A DNA stretch of 64,000 nucleotides from Excoecaria cochinchinensis (taxonomy: Eukaryota; Streptophyta; Magnoliopsida; Malpighiales; Euphorbiaceae). Location of the stretch: contig CANTUQ010000017.1 in the NCBI GenBank assembly GCA_947683425.1, positions 1,674,001 through 1,738,000 of the forward strand. The letters are read 5' to 3'. Shown here one piece after another: positions 12,230-24,491 of the stretch (position 1 is the first letter of the stretch; each line of letters begins with the position of its first letter). The notes below the pieces were generated by a model. The model made no database searches, was not told where the DNA came from, and was given only the letters and a program-made list of their open reading frames with translations. A program made the position numbers and the translations under genes.

Positions 12230-12700
12230 GATGCCAAACGATAAGAAGGTTATGGAGTAGACCCATTATGGGATCTGCAATTAGAGCCCTTACGAGAGTC
12301 ACGAGGCGAAAACATTACTGCCAGTTGAACCATGTCAAGTCCTTATGGGGCGGTCATGGAAGCAACAACTACAGCAACTGAACACGTCAAGTGGAAATAG
12401 GCTTCGAGATTGCTACCAGACCTATCAGAAAACACCTTATCCGATCATTTGGGAGGAAAGTCAGAAAGCGCCCGTCGGAAGAATAAGATTGGGTCTTCGG
12501 GCAAATAGCTCCGGGTATTCCAGACGGGCGGGGTAAATTCGGACCAGCATATAAAAACCCAAGCAAGCAGCATCCCAATAGACAGCGAGGGAAGCAAGTT
12601 TAAAGAGCCAGACCGATGTCAACAGATCCAAGAAGGTCCATGGCTAAAGGCTAAAGATCAAAAGAAGAGAATAAATGCCCCGAGGGTCAAAAATCGAAAA
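12230..12700 (+). pseudogene. eroded integrase C-terminus of element B
   Basis: A plus-strand remnant matching the end of the integrase of A and C (54939-55250, 318-554). Recognisable pieces include the GGKSE..., FQTGG and SKFKEPDRCQ segments, corresponding to the KEGDLVFKQ, IRGKFRPTWEG and NEFKEP regions. It has stops and gaps throughout. The following 150 bp match the post-pol spacer (the GGCGCCTCGTCAGGGTGAAAA segment). It fixes the plus orientation of B. Confidence 0.65.
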
Positions 12701-12999
12701 AAGGCGACCTTGCTAAAATTGGGCGCCTCGTCAGGGTGAAAACCAAAAAAAGGCACTCTAGTCAAAAATTAGAGGCTCAAGAGAAAATATCCAATCAAGA
12801 AAACCCGAGAGGGCTGATTGGAAATAGGAGTCTGATGCTTTCAAGATCTATTTTGAGATTAAATGTAATTTTGCATTCTGAATCTGTGTTAAATGGTGAT
12901 TACTTGTGGAGAAATCATACTGAAACATACATAATTTTTGCAAATACGTAAAACAAAAGCAGTTTAACTCATATAGTCATCATTTTCTAGTTCTTTTAT

Positions 13000-13650
13000 A
13001 AAAAGAAGGATGCCGTTCATTGTTGAATGTGTGAAATCTAAATGGCTATACTTCACTTTGCTCTTGCCGGCTAGATGCCTAAGCCGATGGGCCCTGTTAT
13101 CAACTATGGAATTTAACGCTCACTGGTTATGCGTATTAGTGGAAACGAAGGCGTAATCTTTGACCTGCAATACAATGATCTTTATAAGCAGCCGTGTCTA
13201 GGGGCACCCACTCGAGCGCATCAACCGGCTTATCCCGCTATAAAATTCTAGGGCACCTTCATCATAAGAACTAAGCTCATACAACCATAATCTAAGACAC
13301 AAGTACACGCCGATCGCACCCACAAGATCTTTCGCAATAACTCCAACTTCTCTCTCTCAAAAAAAAAAAGAGGCCGCTAGAGATGAAAACCGTGACTGGC
13401 GCTCTAAGCAAAAGTTAGGCCAAAGGGCAGGGTAAAAACCTGGGAACAGGTAGTCTGTCCTATAAAAAAAAAAATGAATAAAAGCCGCTGGATTGGGTTG
13501 GGTCCATTCCAGGAAAAAAATAAGGCACAGGGTTATGTGAAAATCCTGCAAGGACGCATTTCCCGTTAAGAAAAGCTAGTGTGAAAATCCATGAGGGACG
13601 GACTACCTTCAAAATAGTGACTACAGGTATCAGAAGAGAACCTTATAATC
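13000..13650 (-). pseudogene. remnant of the antisense extra ORF of element B
   Basis: The block 13370-13650 is the reverse-complement counterpart of the intron region of the antisense gene of C (53824-54018). It shares AAAAGCCGCTGG, AGGCACAGGGTTATGTGAAAAT and AAAAGCTAGTGTGAAAATCC. Because B lies on the plus strand, this gene would read on minus, again antisense to pol. 13000-13370 is probably its exon 2, but it is too degraded for a firm match. The coding capacity is lost. Confidence 0.6.
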
Positions 13651-13879
13651 CCACAGAGGCATGAGACTCAAAAGCAATCCCAGAGGGCAATCGATCCCGC
13701 GGCATGTTACAACCAAACCGGCCGTCGCCTCCAAATTCACTCAGATGAATTCTTATCCTACATTGCTACATATACATGCATCTCACATCATGCATACAAC
13801 GTTTGCGTATACTTCTGTACATATAATTTTGCAGAAAATATCTAAATGAATGACCAGCTCAGGAGAGCAATCCAGAAGG

Positions 13880-14640
13880 ACATCCTGCACTTTTTGTAGC
13901 CTTGTCAGCGGCTCGGTGCATTCCTCTGCGGAGGATATAATCCTGCGCTTTTTGTAGCCTTGTCAGCAGCTCGGTGCACTCCTCTGCGGAGGATATCATC
14001 CTGCACTTTTTGTAGCCTTGTCAGCGGCTCGGTGCATTCCTCTGCGAAGGATATCTCCTGTGCTTTTTGTAGCCTTGTCAGCGGCTCGGTGCATTCCTCT
14101 GCGGAGGACATCTCTTGCACTTTTTGTAGCCTTGTCAGCGGCTCGGTGCATCGGTGCATTCCTCTGCGAAGGATATCTCCTGTGCTTTTTGTAGCCTTGT
14201 CAGCGGCTCGGTGCATTCCTCTGCGGAGGACATCTCTTACACTTTTTGTAGCCTTGTCAGCGGCTCGGTGCATTCCTCTGCGGAGGATATCTCTTGCATT
14301 TTTTGTAGCCTTGTCAGCAGCTCGGTGCATTCCTCTGCGGAGGACATCTCTTGCGCTTTTTGTAGCCTTGTCAGCAGCTCGGTGCATTCCTCTGTGGAGG
14401 ATATCTCTTGCGCTTTTTGTAGCCTTGCAGCGGCTCGGTGCATTTCCTCTGCGGAGGATATCTCTTGCACTTTTTGTAGCCTTGTCAGCGGCTCGGTGCA
14501 TTCCTCTGCGGAGGATATTTTCTGCACTTTTTGTAGCCTTGTCAGCAGCTCGGTGCAGTCCTCTGCGGAGGATTTTTTTCCTGCACTTTTTGTAGCCTTG
14601 TCAGCGGCTCGGTACAGTCCTCTGCGGAGGATATATCTTG
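13880..14640 (+). repeat. 57-bp tandem array, 13 units
   Basis: The TTTTTGTAGCCTTG anchor starts at 13891, 13949, 14007, 14064, 14121, 14186, 14243, 14300, 14357, 14414, 14471, 14528 and 14587, so nearly all spacings are 57 bp. One 65-bp unit has an 8-bp duplication of TCGGTGCA. Each unit reads roughly GTCAGCGGCTCGGTGCA, then CCTCTGCGGAGGATAT. It sits between the extra-ORF remnant and the polypurine tract, the hypervariable 3' region of Tat elements. Because 57 is a multiple of three, long false ORFs appear on both strands. Confidence 0.95.
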
Positions 14641-14830
14641 CGTTTCGTAAGTCTGGAGCAGGCTCGGCGCACCACCATCAGTTTAGAAGAGCAACTTAGC
14701 ACTTTGTAAGTCTGAAGCAGACTCGGTGCAGCTCAGGAAAGCAACCCTCGCGTTTTGTAAGTCTGGAACAGACTCGGCGCATCACCATCAGCACTTTGTA
14801 AGTCTGGAGCAGACTCGGTGCAACCCGGGA
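14641..14830 (+). repeat. diverged ~60-bp tandem units before the PPT of B
   Basis: About four imperfect units containing TTTGTAAGTCTGGAGCAG and ACTCGGTGCA. They are related to both the 57-bp unit (CTCGGTGCA core) and the minus-strand units in element C (39740-40020). This is likely the ancestral array from which the 57-bp family was amplified. Confidence 0.75.
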
Positions 14831-14907
14831 AGACAACCGCCTCAGGTACGCGTTTCTTTCCTTTCTTTTCTGAATTTTGGCTCACTTAGGCACCTAGGTT
14901 CTAAGTT

Positions 14908-14926
14908 CCCCAAAATTGGGGGCAAC
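14908..14926 (+). other. polypurine tract of element B
   Basis: CCCCAAAATTGGGGGCAAC ends exactly at the LTR start TGAAGACACC (14927). The same tract precedes the LTR of element D at 24471-24491. It contains the perfect palindrome CCCCAAAATTGGGG. Confidence 0.8.
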
Positions 14927-17877
<2,951 letters not shown>

Positions 17878-18799
17878 AAGCGAGGGCCCTTGCTGGGTAC
17901 TTTCGGCGCGTGTCACAAGTAGCTTTAGCCCTCAATTCTGTTCTGGACCCTGATAAGGTCCCTGTTTAGTTCCTTGTGAACTTCAATGTGTTTGGATTTT
18001 GTTTAAGATCCCCAACGTAAAATGTTTTGAAATGAGAAAATGTGATAGTGCTTTTCGATTCGTACCCGTAAGGTACCGCCATGCGTTTACTCGTTATCCA
18101 CTACTGTGAGTCAGTAGGTGTTGTGTTGTGTTCTGTTATGTCTGTGAGAATGTGAATCCAAATGACTATGATTACAAGTTTGTGAATCTGAATGACTCTA
18201 TTTATGAGCATATGAACTAGTTAGCATATGAATGTGAATATGAACCTTTGAATGCTTATGAATGTGACTCAATTATGATTATGTCTTATGATTATCAGCT
18301 TATGCCTTTATGTATGCATTTTGCCTTGACGACCATTGTGAATGGCCGTCCATATTATTGTTGTTTGTTTCCCCACTAAGCATTATCACTTAGCACGGGT
18401 GTTTCATCCGTGCAGGTGCGGAAGGTGTATAGCTTTTGGGAGAGTCGCCGCAAGTCAAGCCAACACAGAGGGATTTGTTGTTAGGACTTCGCTTTTTGTA
18501 TTATGATTCTTTTTGTAATAGTGAACTCTCGTTGTATTTAATCTTTTGTTCAGCTTCCGCTTTGTAATTCTGAAAGATGTAATTATTTTGGTAATATCAG
18601 AACAGTTGTAATGAATTTTATTACATCTATGAATGAATGATCAGTTTGGTTTTAAAGTTTTAAATTCCGCTGTATTTCTGTATGTTTATTTTATGGATGT
18701 ATGTTATTGTACCGTTTTTCCAGGTGACACCCCTGCTCATACAGGTTCTCACTCCGTTATCGGATGGGTTCTCCTACTTATGGGTAGGGGGTGTTATAG
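17878..18799 (+). repeat. chromovirus LTR fragment, plus orientation (R-U5 half)
   Basis: Resembles the reverse complement of the low-coordinate half of LTR F (40785-41580). Shared landmarks are CCCCACTAAGC, TTAGCACGGGTGTTT, TCCGTGCAGGTG, a GGACCCTGATAAGG-like segment and an end in GGGGTGTTATA. It lacks the LTR start. A minus-oriented U3-type piece of a similar LTR follows at once. No coding sequence is present. Confidence 0.6.
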
Positions 18800-20637
18800 A
18801 TAACGGTACTTTACTTCAAATACTGATAAACAATATCAAACTCTAGAGACCTAACTCAAAATGAATGCACTAGGTATTCGTCGGTAGATACAATTAAGGT
18901 CACTGTAGTAGCCGCACTCTATCCCTTTATAAGCATGCTTATCTATCCACTACTATGACACTTCAGGCTCGACTCACTCACTCAAAACATAGCACTTGGC
19001 ACTATTAAAAACGTAAATCGAAACGTTAACACGTCTAAAATTATCAATACCAAAACACTAATTATAATATAAACTAGGTATAAGCAAACATAAACCATGC
19101 TCTAGGGAGAAAACAGGCATAGCAAGACAAGAAGAAATCATTTTCGGAAGTAGAGCAGGGCAGAGAAGAGGTTTACTATCGCGATCGCGATAGAAGCAAA
19201 ATTTGCTCTGCAGGAAAAGGAAGATGGACGTCTTGTGCTCATGTGCACGACTCGTACATCTTGTGCAAGGTTCGTGCACAGCAGTACATCTTCTTCGATT
19301 CATGCCGGCCAATCTTCACGACTCGTGAAGAACTTCACTACTCGTGAAGAGCTTCACGACTCGTGAAGAGGTTCACGTGTCATGCAAAATGCCAAACTAC
19401 TCGCCGAAAGAAAAAAAAATGGAAGACCTGATTCTATCGCGTTCGTGATAGAATCGTGATTTCCACTTCTCAGGAAAACACAAAAAAAACAGAGCTTTCT
19501 AAAATCAAACAAAACTTTACCCAATGTCATGTAACATGCAAAATCATACAAAACTTACGTCTGAGGCAATCAAAATAGGCTTATAACAATTATAACTCAA
19601 ATTACACAACTACATGCAACATCTCGAGATTAACACAATCACACACATACCTAGAAATTTATCCACGAGACATGCTCATTTACTTCAAAAGTACATACTA
19701 ATCATCTACAACCATTTGGACATTGCAAGCAACCAAAATGAATACATACTAAACGACCAATCGAACTACTCAAAACCCAACATGTATCATTACTCATCCA
19801 CATTTCTATTCAAGCACAAATTACTAAAACACATGCAAAACAACTGAAAACACACACGATCCCAACATCTAGGTAGGTCAATCACTGCTCTCTACTTGGT
19901 TCTGATCTTCTCCTTGCCTTTGTCCAACTTCTTATTCACAGCTTTCATGTACAAATCAATCAAGACAAACTCTTAATCCATACTCTTAAATTTAAATCAA
20001 AAACAGAAAGCACAACTAGAAGAAGAAGACCAATACTAACATTATCCACTTACCTCTACTCAAGAACCAAGCCAGACCCCCCAACACTCTCTTTAAAGCA
20101 ATCCAAGTAACCCACTTAAGGAGCAAACCAAAAGAGAAGAAGAAACACGTCAGAAACCAAGAATAAAGGAAAAAGAAAGAAGAAAGGAAAAAGAAGAGGC
20201 CAAGTGCAGAAAATGAAGAGAGACACAAGGGAGTGACCAGTCAAACCCCATCAAAAGCCAATAACTCAAATTAAAAGCCACCTAAAAGCCTTTAATGCCA
20301 CTTACCACATTTATTCACTCAAAACAAACAAGTCCCATGCCAAGTGTCAATCCCCTATGTTGCCACATGTCAAAACCCCTACACACACTCCCTCTAAACC
20401 AGCTTAAAAAGAACTTATGATGGAGTGCTCTATCACGCTCGCAATGCTTGTCGTACTCACAATAGAGCCCTCACACAGGCCACTCACTCCTCTTCTAAAG
20501 CCACTCTTGCACAACCCAAAAATCTATATACCTTATCACTCGTGACCACTAATAATTATGTCTTATTTTACTGTTAAACTTATCGTAACCCGACAAAACA
20601 TTGTAAAAACTACTAGGGCTGAAATTGGGTTATTACA
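18800..20637 (-). repeat. chromovirus LTR H, minus orientation, truncated
   Basis: On the minus strand it begins TGTAATAACCCAATTTCAGCCC at 20637, a typical chromovirus LTR start, and runs to about 18800, where the R-U5 part is missing or inverted. It shares with LTR F the block around the GGCATGCTTATCTATCCACTA segment (near 18930). No internal region is attached on either side, so it may be a solo LTR damaged by rearrangement. Confidence 0.6.
19176..19451. repeat. palindrome cluster in LTR H
   Basis: Perfect or near-perfect palindromes: CTATCGCGATCGCGATAG (19176-19193), CTTCACGACTCGTGAAG (19314-19330), a one-mismatch copy (19333-19349), a third copy (19352-19368), and CTATCGCGTTCGTGATAG (19434-19451). 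They lie 1186-1461 bp from the LTR start, the same interval used by the palindrome arrays of LTRs E and F, but the sequence differs. Confidence 0.85.
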
Positions 20638-21345
20638 GGAAGCTTTCCCAGAGGCTATGGTATCTAGAGGTAAAAGCCGAAGATAAAGGTCCACTTTGGA
20701 AAGATAGAGGGTGCCTCACTGCATCTTAACTCCTCGAACTTTTGAGTACAATGCACAGTAATGTAAAAGGTAGCCTCATGAAGACCACACAATGGAACAC
20801 ACTTTAAAGAACCCGATCCTCATCTGTCACCTCACCCAATCTAGCAACATATTCGTCAGGAGAGGCAAAAGAATACAACCGCTGTCTGGGAAGGAAGCGC
20901 CTCAATAAATAACTACTGATTACTCTAAAAGGGGGCTCTAATAGTAGCTTCAACTTTTCTTGCAGTCATACCCTTAAAAAAATAAAAAAATAAAAAAGGC
21001 CATTAGAGATGAAAACCGTAATTGGCTCTCTAAGCAAAACTTAAGCCAAAAGGCAGGGTGAAAACCTGAAAACAGGCAGTCTGTCCTACAAAAAAATAAA
21101 ATGAATAAAAGCCGCTAGACTAGGTTGGGTCCATTTCAGGTAAAAATTAGGCACAGGGTTATGTGAAAATCCCCAAAGGGACGCATTTCCCACAAAGAAA
21201 AGCTAGTGTGAAAATCCACAAAGGACGCACTACCTTCAAACAATGACTTTTTATGCCTGGAGCAATAAAGTGGTCTGAATAACTTCCCTTCAGGTAGATA
21301 AAGCATAATGCCGGACATGGGTCAGAGTCCTAGGGGAAAAACACT
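20638..21345 (-). pseudogene. remnant of the antisense extra ORF of element D
   Basis: The segment near 20760 (ATGTAAAAGGTAGCCTCATGAAG) is the reverse complement of coding DNA in exon 2 of the antisense gene of C (near 54260). The block 20985-21290 matches its intron region, including two tandem GTGAAAATCC...AGGACGCA units and a CCTGGAG exon edge. Stops and gaps prevent translation. It supports an antisense gene at the same place in three Tat copies. Confidence 0.65.
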
Positions 21346-22600
21346 GTACAGTTCATGGAAAAAGGCGTATGCTCGTTGACCGGGGGACAAAGATGCACAC
21401 GGGACAGTTTTCTCTAAAAGGATTACGGGTCAGAATTCCTAAGCCAAGATAATACTTTTCTAGATCATTGGGGGCATCAGATAGTACGAGCAATACCCTC
21501 AACGAATCCCTTAATCATGTGGTCTATCCATTTTTGCATATCACGTGCATCCCGCATGTACAATCTTTTGCATATCTCTTTGCATAACTTTACACGTGCA
21601 TAGCCTTTCGCGATGCCCAACATGCATGAATTTTGTACATATCTCGCATATGCAATTCTTTACGCATATCCTGTGTTCATAATATTTTTATACATTTAAC
21701 GCATAATTCTTTGCATATGTTTAGCTTGCATATCACAAGCACATATCCCATGCATTCAATCCTTTACACGTATAGTTGTGTACGCATAATTTTTGCACAT
21801 AATCCTGTATATAGCTTTGTGTATATATTTCACACACAATTCCATATGCACACACAATCTTTTGTATACATTGCTATGTATATAACTCTGAGGGAAAGGT
21901 TTGAATAGACCTGATGCTCAAAGGTGATCTGAGAGATGGATTCAGCTCAACATTATCGGTCATGGCATTTGGCATAAAATCATATGGGCCTATAAAGAGA
22001 GGGAACACCAAGAAAAATAAGCCTATTCAGGCACACCATGCTGAGGGCAATCGAGAATCACACAAATCTACAGAAAAGAAAATCATGGGGAAGCTGCGCT
22101 ACTCACACATACTTTAGTTGGAGGCAATCAGATGCAAAAGCGGGCCGAGGTACAATTACAGCTCAATATCGGTGCTCATCCATGTTGGACAATCAGATCA
22201 AGATGAAGTCCTCACGGAAAAGGAATCCTGCGGAGCCACGCCAAAGAGGACATTTAAAAGGGCAAGCCTATTCATGCATACCATACCGGGGGCAATCAGG
22301 TAAGTTTCTCTGTCATAAGAAGTATGCTTACACACACCACACAATAAGTGTACAAAATTCCAAATTCAAGTGTACAAAAGTCAAAATTCTAATGTACAAA
22401 GAATACAAGTTCTTAAAAAATAAAAAACACAAACAAAACAAAAAATAAAGATATTTTCAAGGCCTTGAAAATCCAGCATACCGTAAAAATTCAAATACAT
22501 TCAAAAGGTGAAAATCCCAAAAATTTACACAGTGAAATTATTTTAAGAGACACCAAAGACGTTGAAACCCATTCGCCTGCAGGCAAGAATCGAAACATTA
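21346..22600. other. internal non-coding stretch of element D
   Basis: Low-complexity region. At 21530-21880 there are many GCATA/CATAT-rich imperfect repeats (TTTGCATAT, ACGCATA). At 21900-22600 there is A-rich DNA with two similar segments (GGCAAGCCTATTCATGCATACC near 22260 resembles GCCTATTCAGGCACACCATG near 22020). No credible gene or RNA signal is seen. Confidence 0.5.
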
Positions 22601-22607
22601 AATATAA

Positions 22608-22870
22608 TTTCCTCTAAGGAGGCTCAAATCTAATTTCCTCTCAGGAGGCTCAAATCTAATTTCCTCTCAGGAGGCTCAAATCGCGTTTCCTCTCAAGAGG
22701 CTTAAACCTAATTTCCTCTGGGGAGGCTCAAATCTCATTTCCTCTCAGGAGGCTCAACATCAAAGCCTCTTAATGAGCATCAAAGCCTCTCAGTGAGCAT
22801 CTAAGCCTCTCAGTGAGCATCTAAGTCTCTCAATGAGCATTTAAGCCTCTTAGTGAGCATAGATTTTCAA
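22608..22870 (+). repeat. two adjacent short tandem arrays
   Basis: First, about six copies of a ~26-bp unit (AGGAGGCTCAAATCTAATTTC) from 22608 to 22760. Second, about six copies of a 20-bp unit (AAGCCTCTCAGTGAGCATCT) from 22760 to 22860. Both share the CCTCT..GAG core, so the second was probably derived from the first. Confidence 0.85.
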
Positions 22871-23259
22871 AGTCTCCCTACGAGCACAAAGCCCTCTTAA
22901 GAGGCACACAAGTATTTTCAATAAAGAGGCTCCGATTAGAGATGATAGAGGGATTGGTATCTGGTATGTCACAGTCGGTAAGGGATTTCTAAGAGGATGA
23001 TATCTGAACTTTGCAAGAAGATGATATCCACACTTTGGAAGTCTGGAAAATGACTCAATGTAATCAAGGGGAAGATGTTCATGTCCCACAAATCCTTCTC
23101 TAGCGAACAACCAACCGTCCTTCAGGGGGTACTCGTTTTACATCGATTCCAATAGGTATGTACTACCACAGGTATGCATCTCTTTTATATACCTTGCACA
23201 TTTATTTTACCCTTTTTTATAGGGAAAGAGGTTCAGGATAAGTGCCAGCAAAGACAACG

Positions 23260-24366
23260 ACGAATGAGTCACCGTGCAAATTGGATAGTTGTTGGCAGGG
23301 AGATACTGTGCAAGCCGAGCATAGGCCAGTGGGAAAGATCAGACACCGTGCAAGCCGAATGAAGGCCAGCGGGATGAATTGAACACCGTGCAAGCCGAAC
23401 GAAGGCCAGCAGGACAAATGCAATCACGTGCCGTGCAGGACCGGAGGTGGTTAGCAGAATGATTGCGAATGAGCCACAGTTGGATAACATTACAGCTCGA
23501 TGGTAGCAATCACATACCGTGTAGGCCCGGAGGTGGTCAGCAGAATGATTGCGAATGAGCCACAGTTGGATAACATTACAGCTCGATGGTAGCAATCACA
23601 TACCGTGTAGGCCCGGAGGTGGTCAGCAGAATGATTGCGAATGAGCCACAGTTGGATAACACTATAGCTCGACGGCAGCAATCACATGCCGTGCAGGCCT
23701 AGAGGTGGTCAGCAGAATGATTGCAAATGACCCACAATTGTATAACACTATAGCTCTACTACAGCAATCACATGCCGTGCAGGCCCGGAGGTGGTTAGCA
23801 GAATGATTACAAATAAGCCACAGTTGGATCACTCTATAGCTCAACGGCAGCAATCACATGCCATGCAGGATAGGAAGTGGCCAGCAGAATGATTGCAAAT
23901 GACCCACAATTGGATAACACTACAGGTCGACGGCAGCAATCACATGCCATGTAGGCTCGAAAGTGGTCAGCAAAATGATTGCGAACGAGCCACAGTTGGA
24001 TAACACTCTAGCTCGACGGCAGCAATCACATATCGTGCAGGCCTAGAGGTGGTCAGCAGAATGATTGCGAAGGAGCCACAGTTGGATAACACTACAACTC
24101 GATGGCAGCAATCACATGCCGTGCAGGCCCGGAGGTGGTCAGCAGAATGATTGCGAAGGAGCCACAGTTGGATAACACTGCAGCTCGACAACAGTAATCA
24201 CGTGCCGTGCAGTCTCGGAGGTGGTCAGCATAATTATTGAGAACGAGTCACAGTTGGATAACACTGCAGTTCGATGGCAGCAATCACGTGCTGTGCAAGC
24301 ACGAAGGTGGTCAGCAGATTGATTGAGAACAAGACACAGTTGGATAACACTACGGCTCAGCGGTGA
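23260..24366 (+). repeat. 86-bp tandem array, about 12 units
   Basis: The GTGG[T/C]CAGCAGAATGATTG anchor, or its closest variant, begins at 23447, 23533, 23619, 23705, 23791, 23877, 23963, 24049, 24135, 24221 and 24307, exactly 86 bp apart each time, although units differ at several positions. Degenerate short units (GTGCAAGCCGA) lead in from 23260. It sits just before the PPT, in the hypervariable 3' region. Long minus-strand open frames across it are by-products of the repeat. Confidence 0.96.
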
Positions 24367-24470
24367 CAAGCCACAAAATTTCAACACAACAAAGGTAAGG
24401 ATTGCCTCAGGTACACATTTCTTTCCTTGCTTCTTTGAATTTTTGCTCAATTAGACACTAGTGTACTAGT

Positions 24471-24491
24471 TTCCCCAAAATTGGGGGCAAC
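24471..24491 (+). other. polypurine tract of element D
   Basis: TTCCCCAAAATTGGGGGCAAC directly precedes the LTR start TGTGATACC (24492). It is the same palindromic tract as in element B. Confidence 0.8.

Noticed and set aside
13905..14699. Open frames of 180-211 codons on both strands
   Set aside because: They follow exactly the 57-bp repeat; the unit length is divisible by three and all frames repeat the same peptide. No start context or family resemblance.
20016..20228. Hydrophobic minus-strand frame (Phe/Leu-rich)
   Set aside because: Arises from an AAG/GAA purine-rich tract in LTR H; the same kind of tract occurs in LTR F near 42780-42850.
23260..24366. CRISPR-like array
   Set aside because: Spacers are not unique, the 86-bp unit is one continuous repeat, and the context is plant retrotransposon DNA.
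23217..24450. Minus-strand frames with repeated LWLIRNHSADHLRA-type peptide
   Set aside because: By-product of the 86-bp array; frames break at each non-multiple of three and have no independent support.
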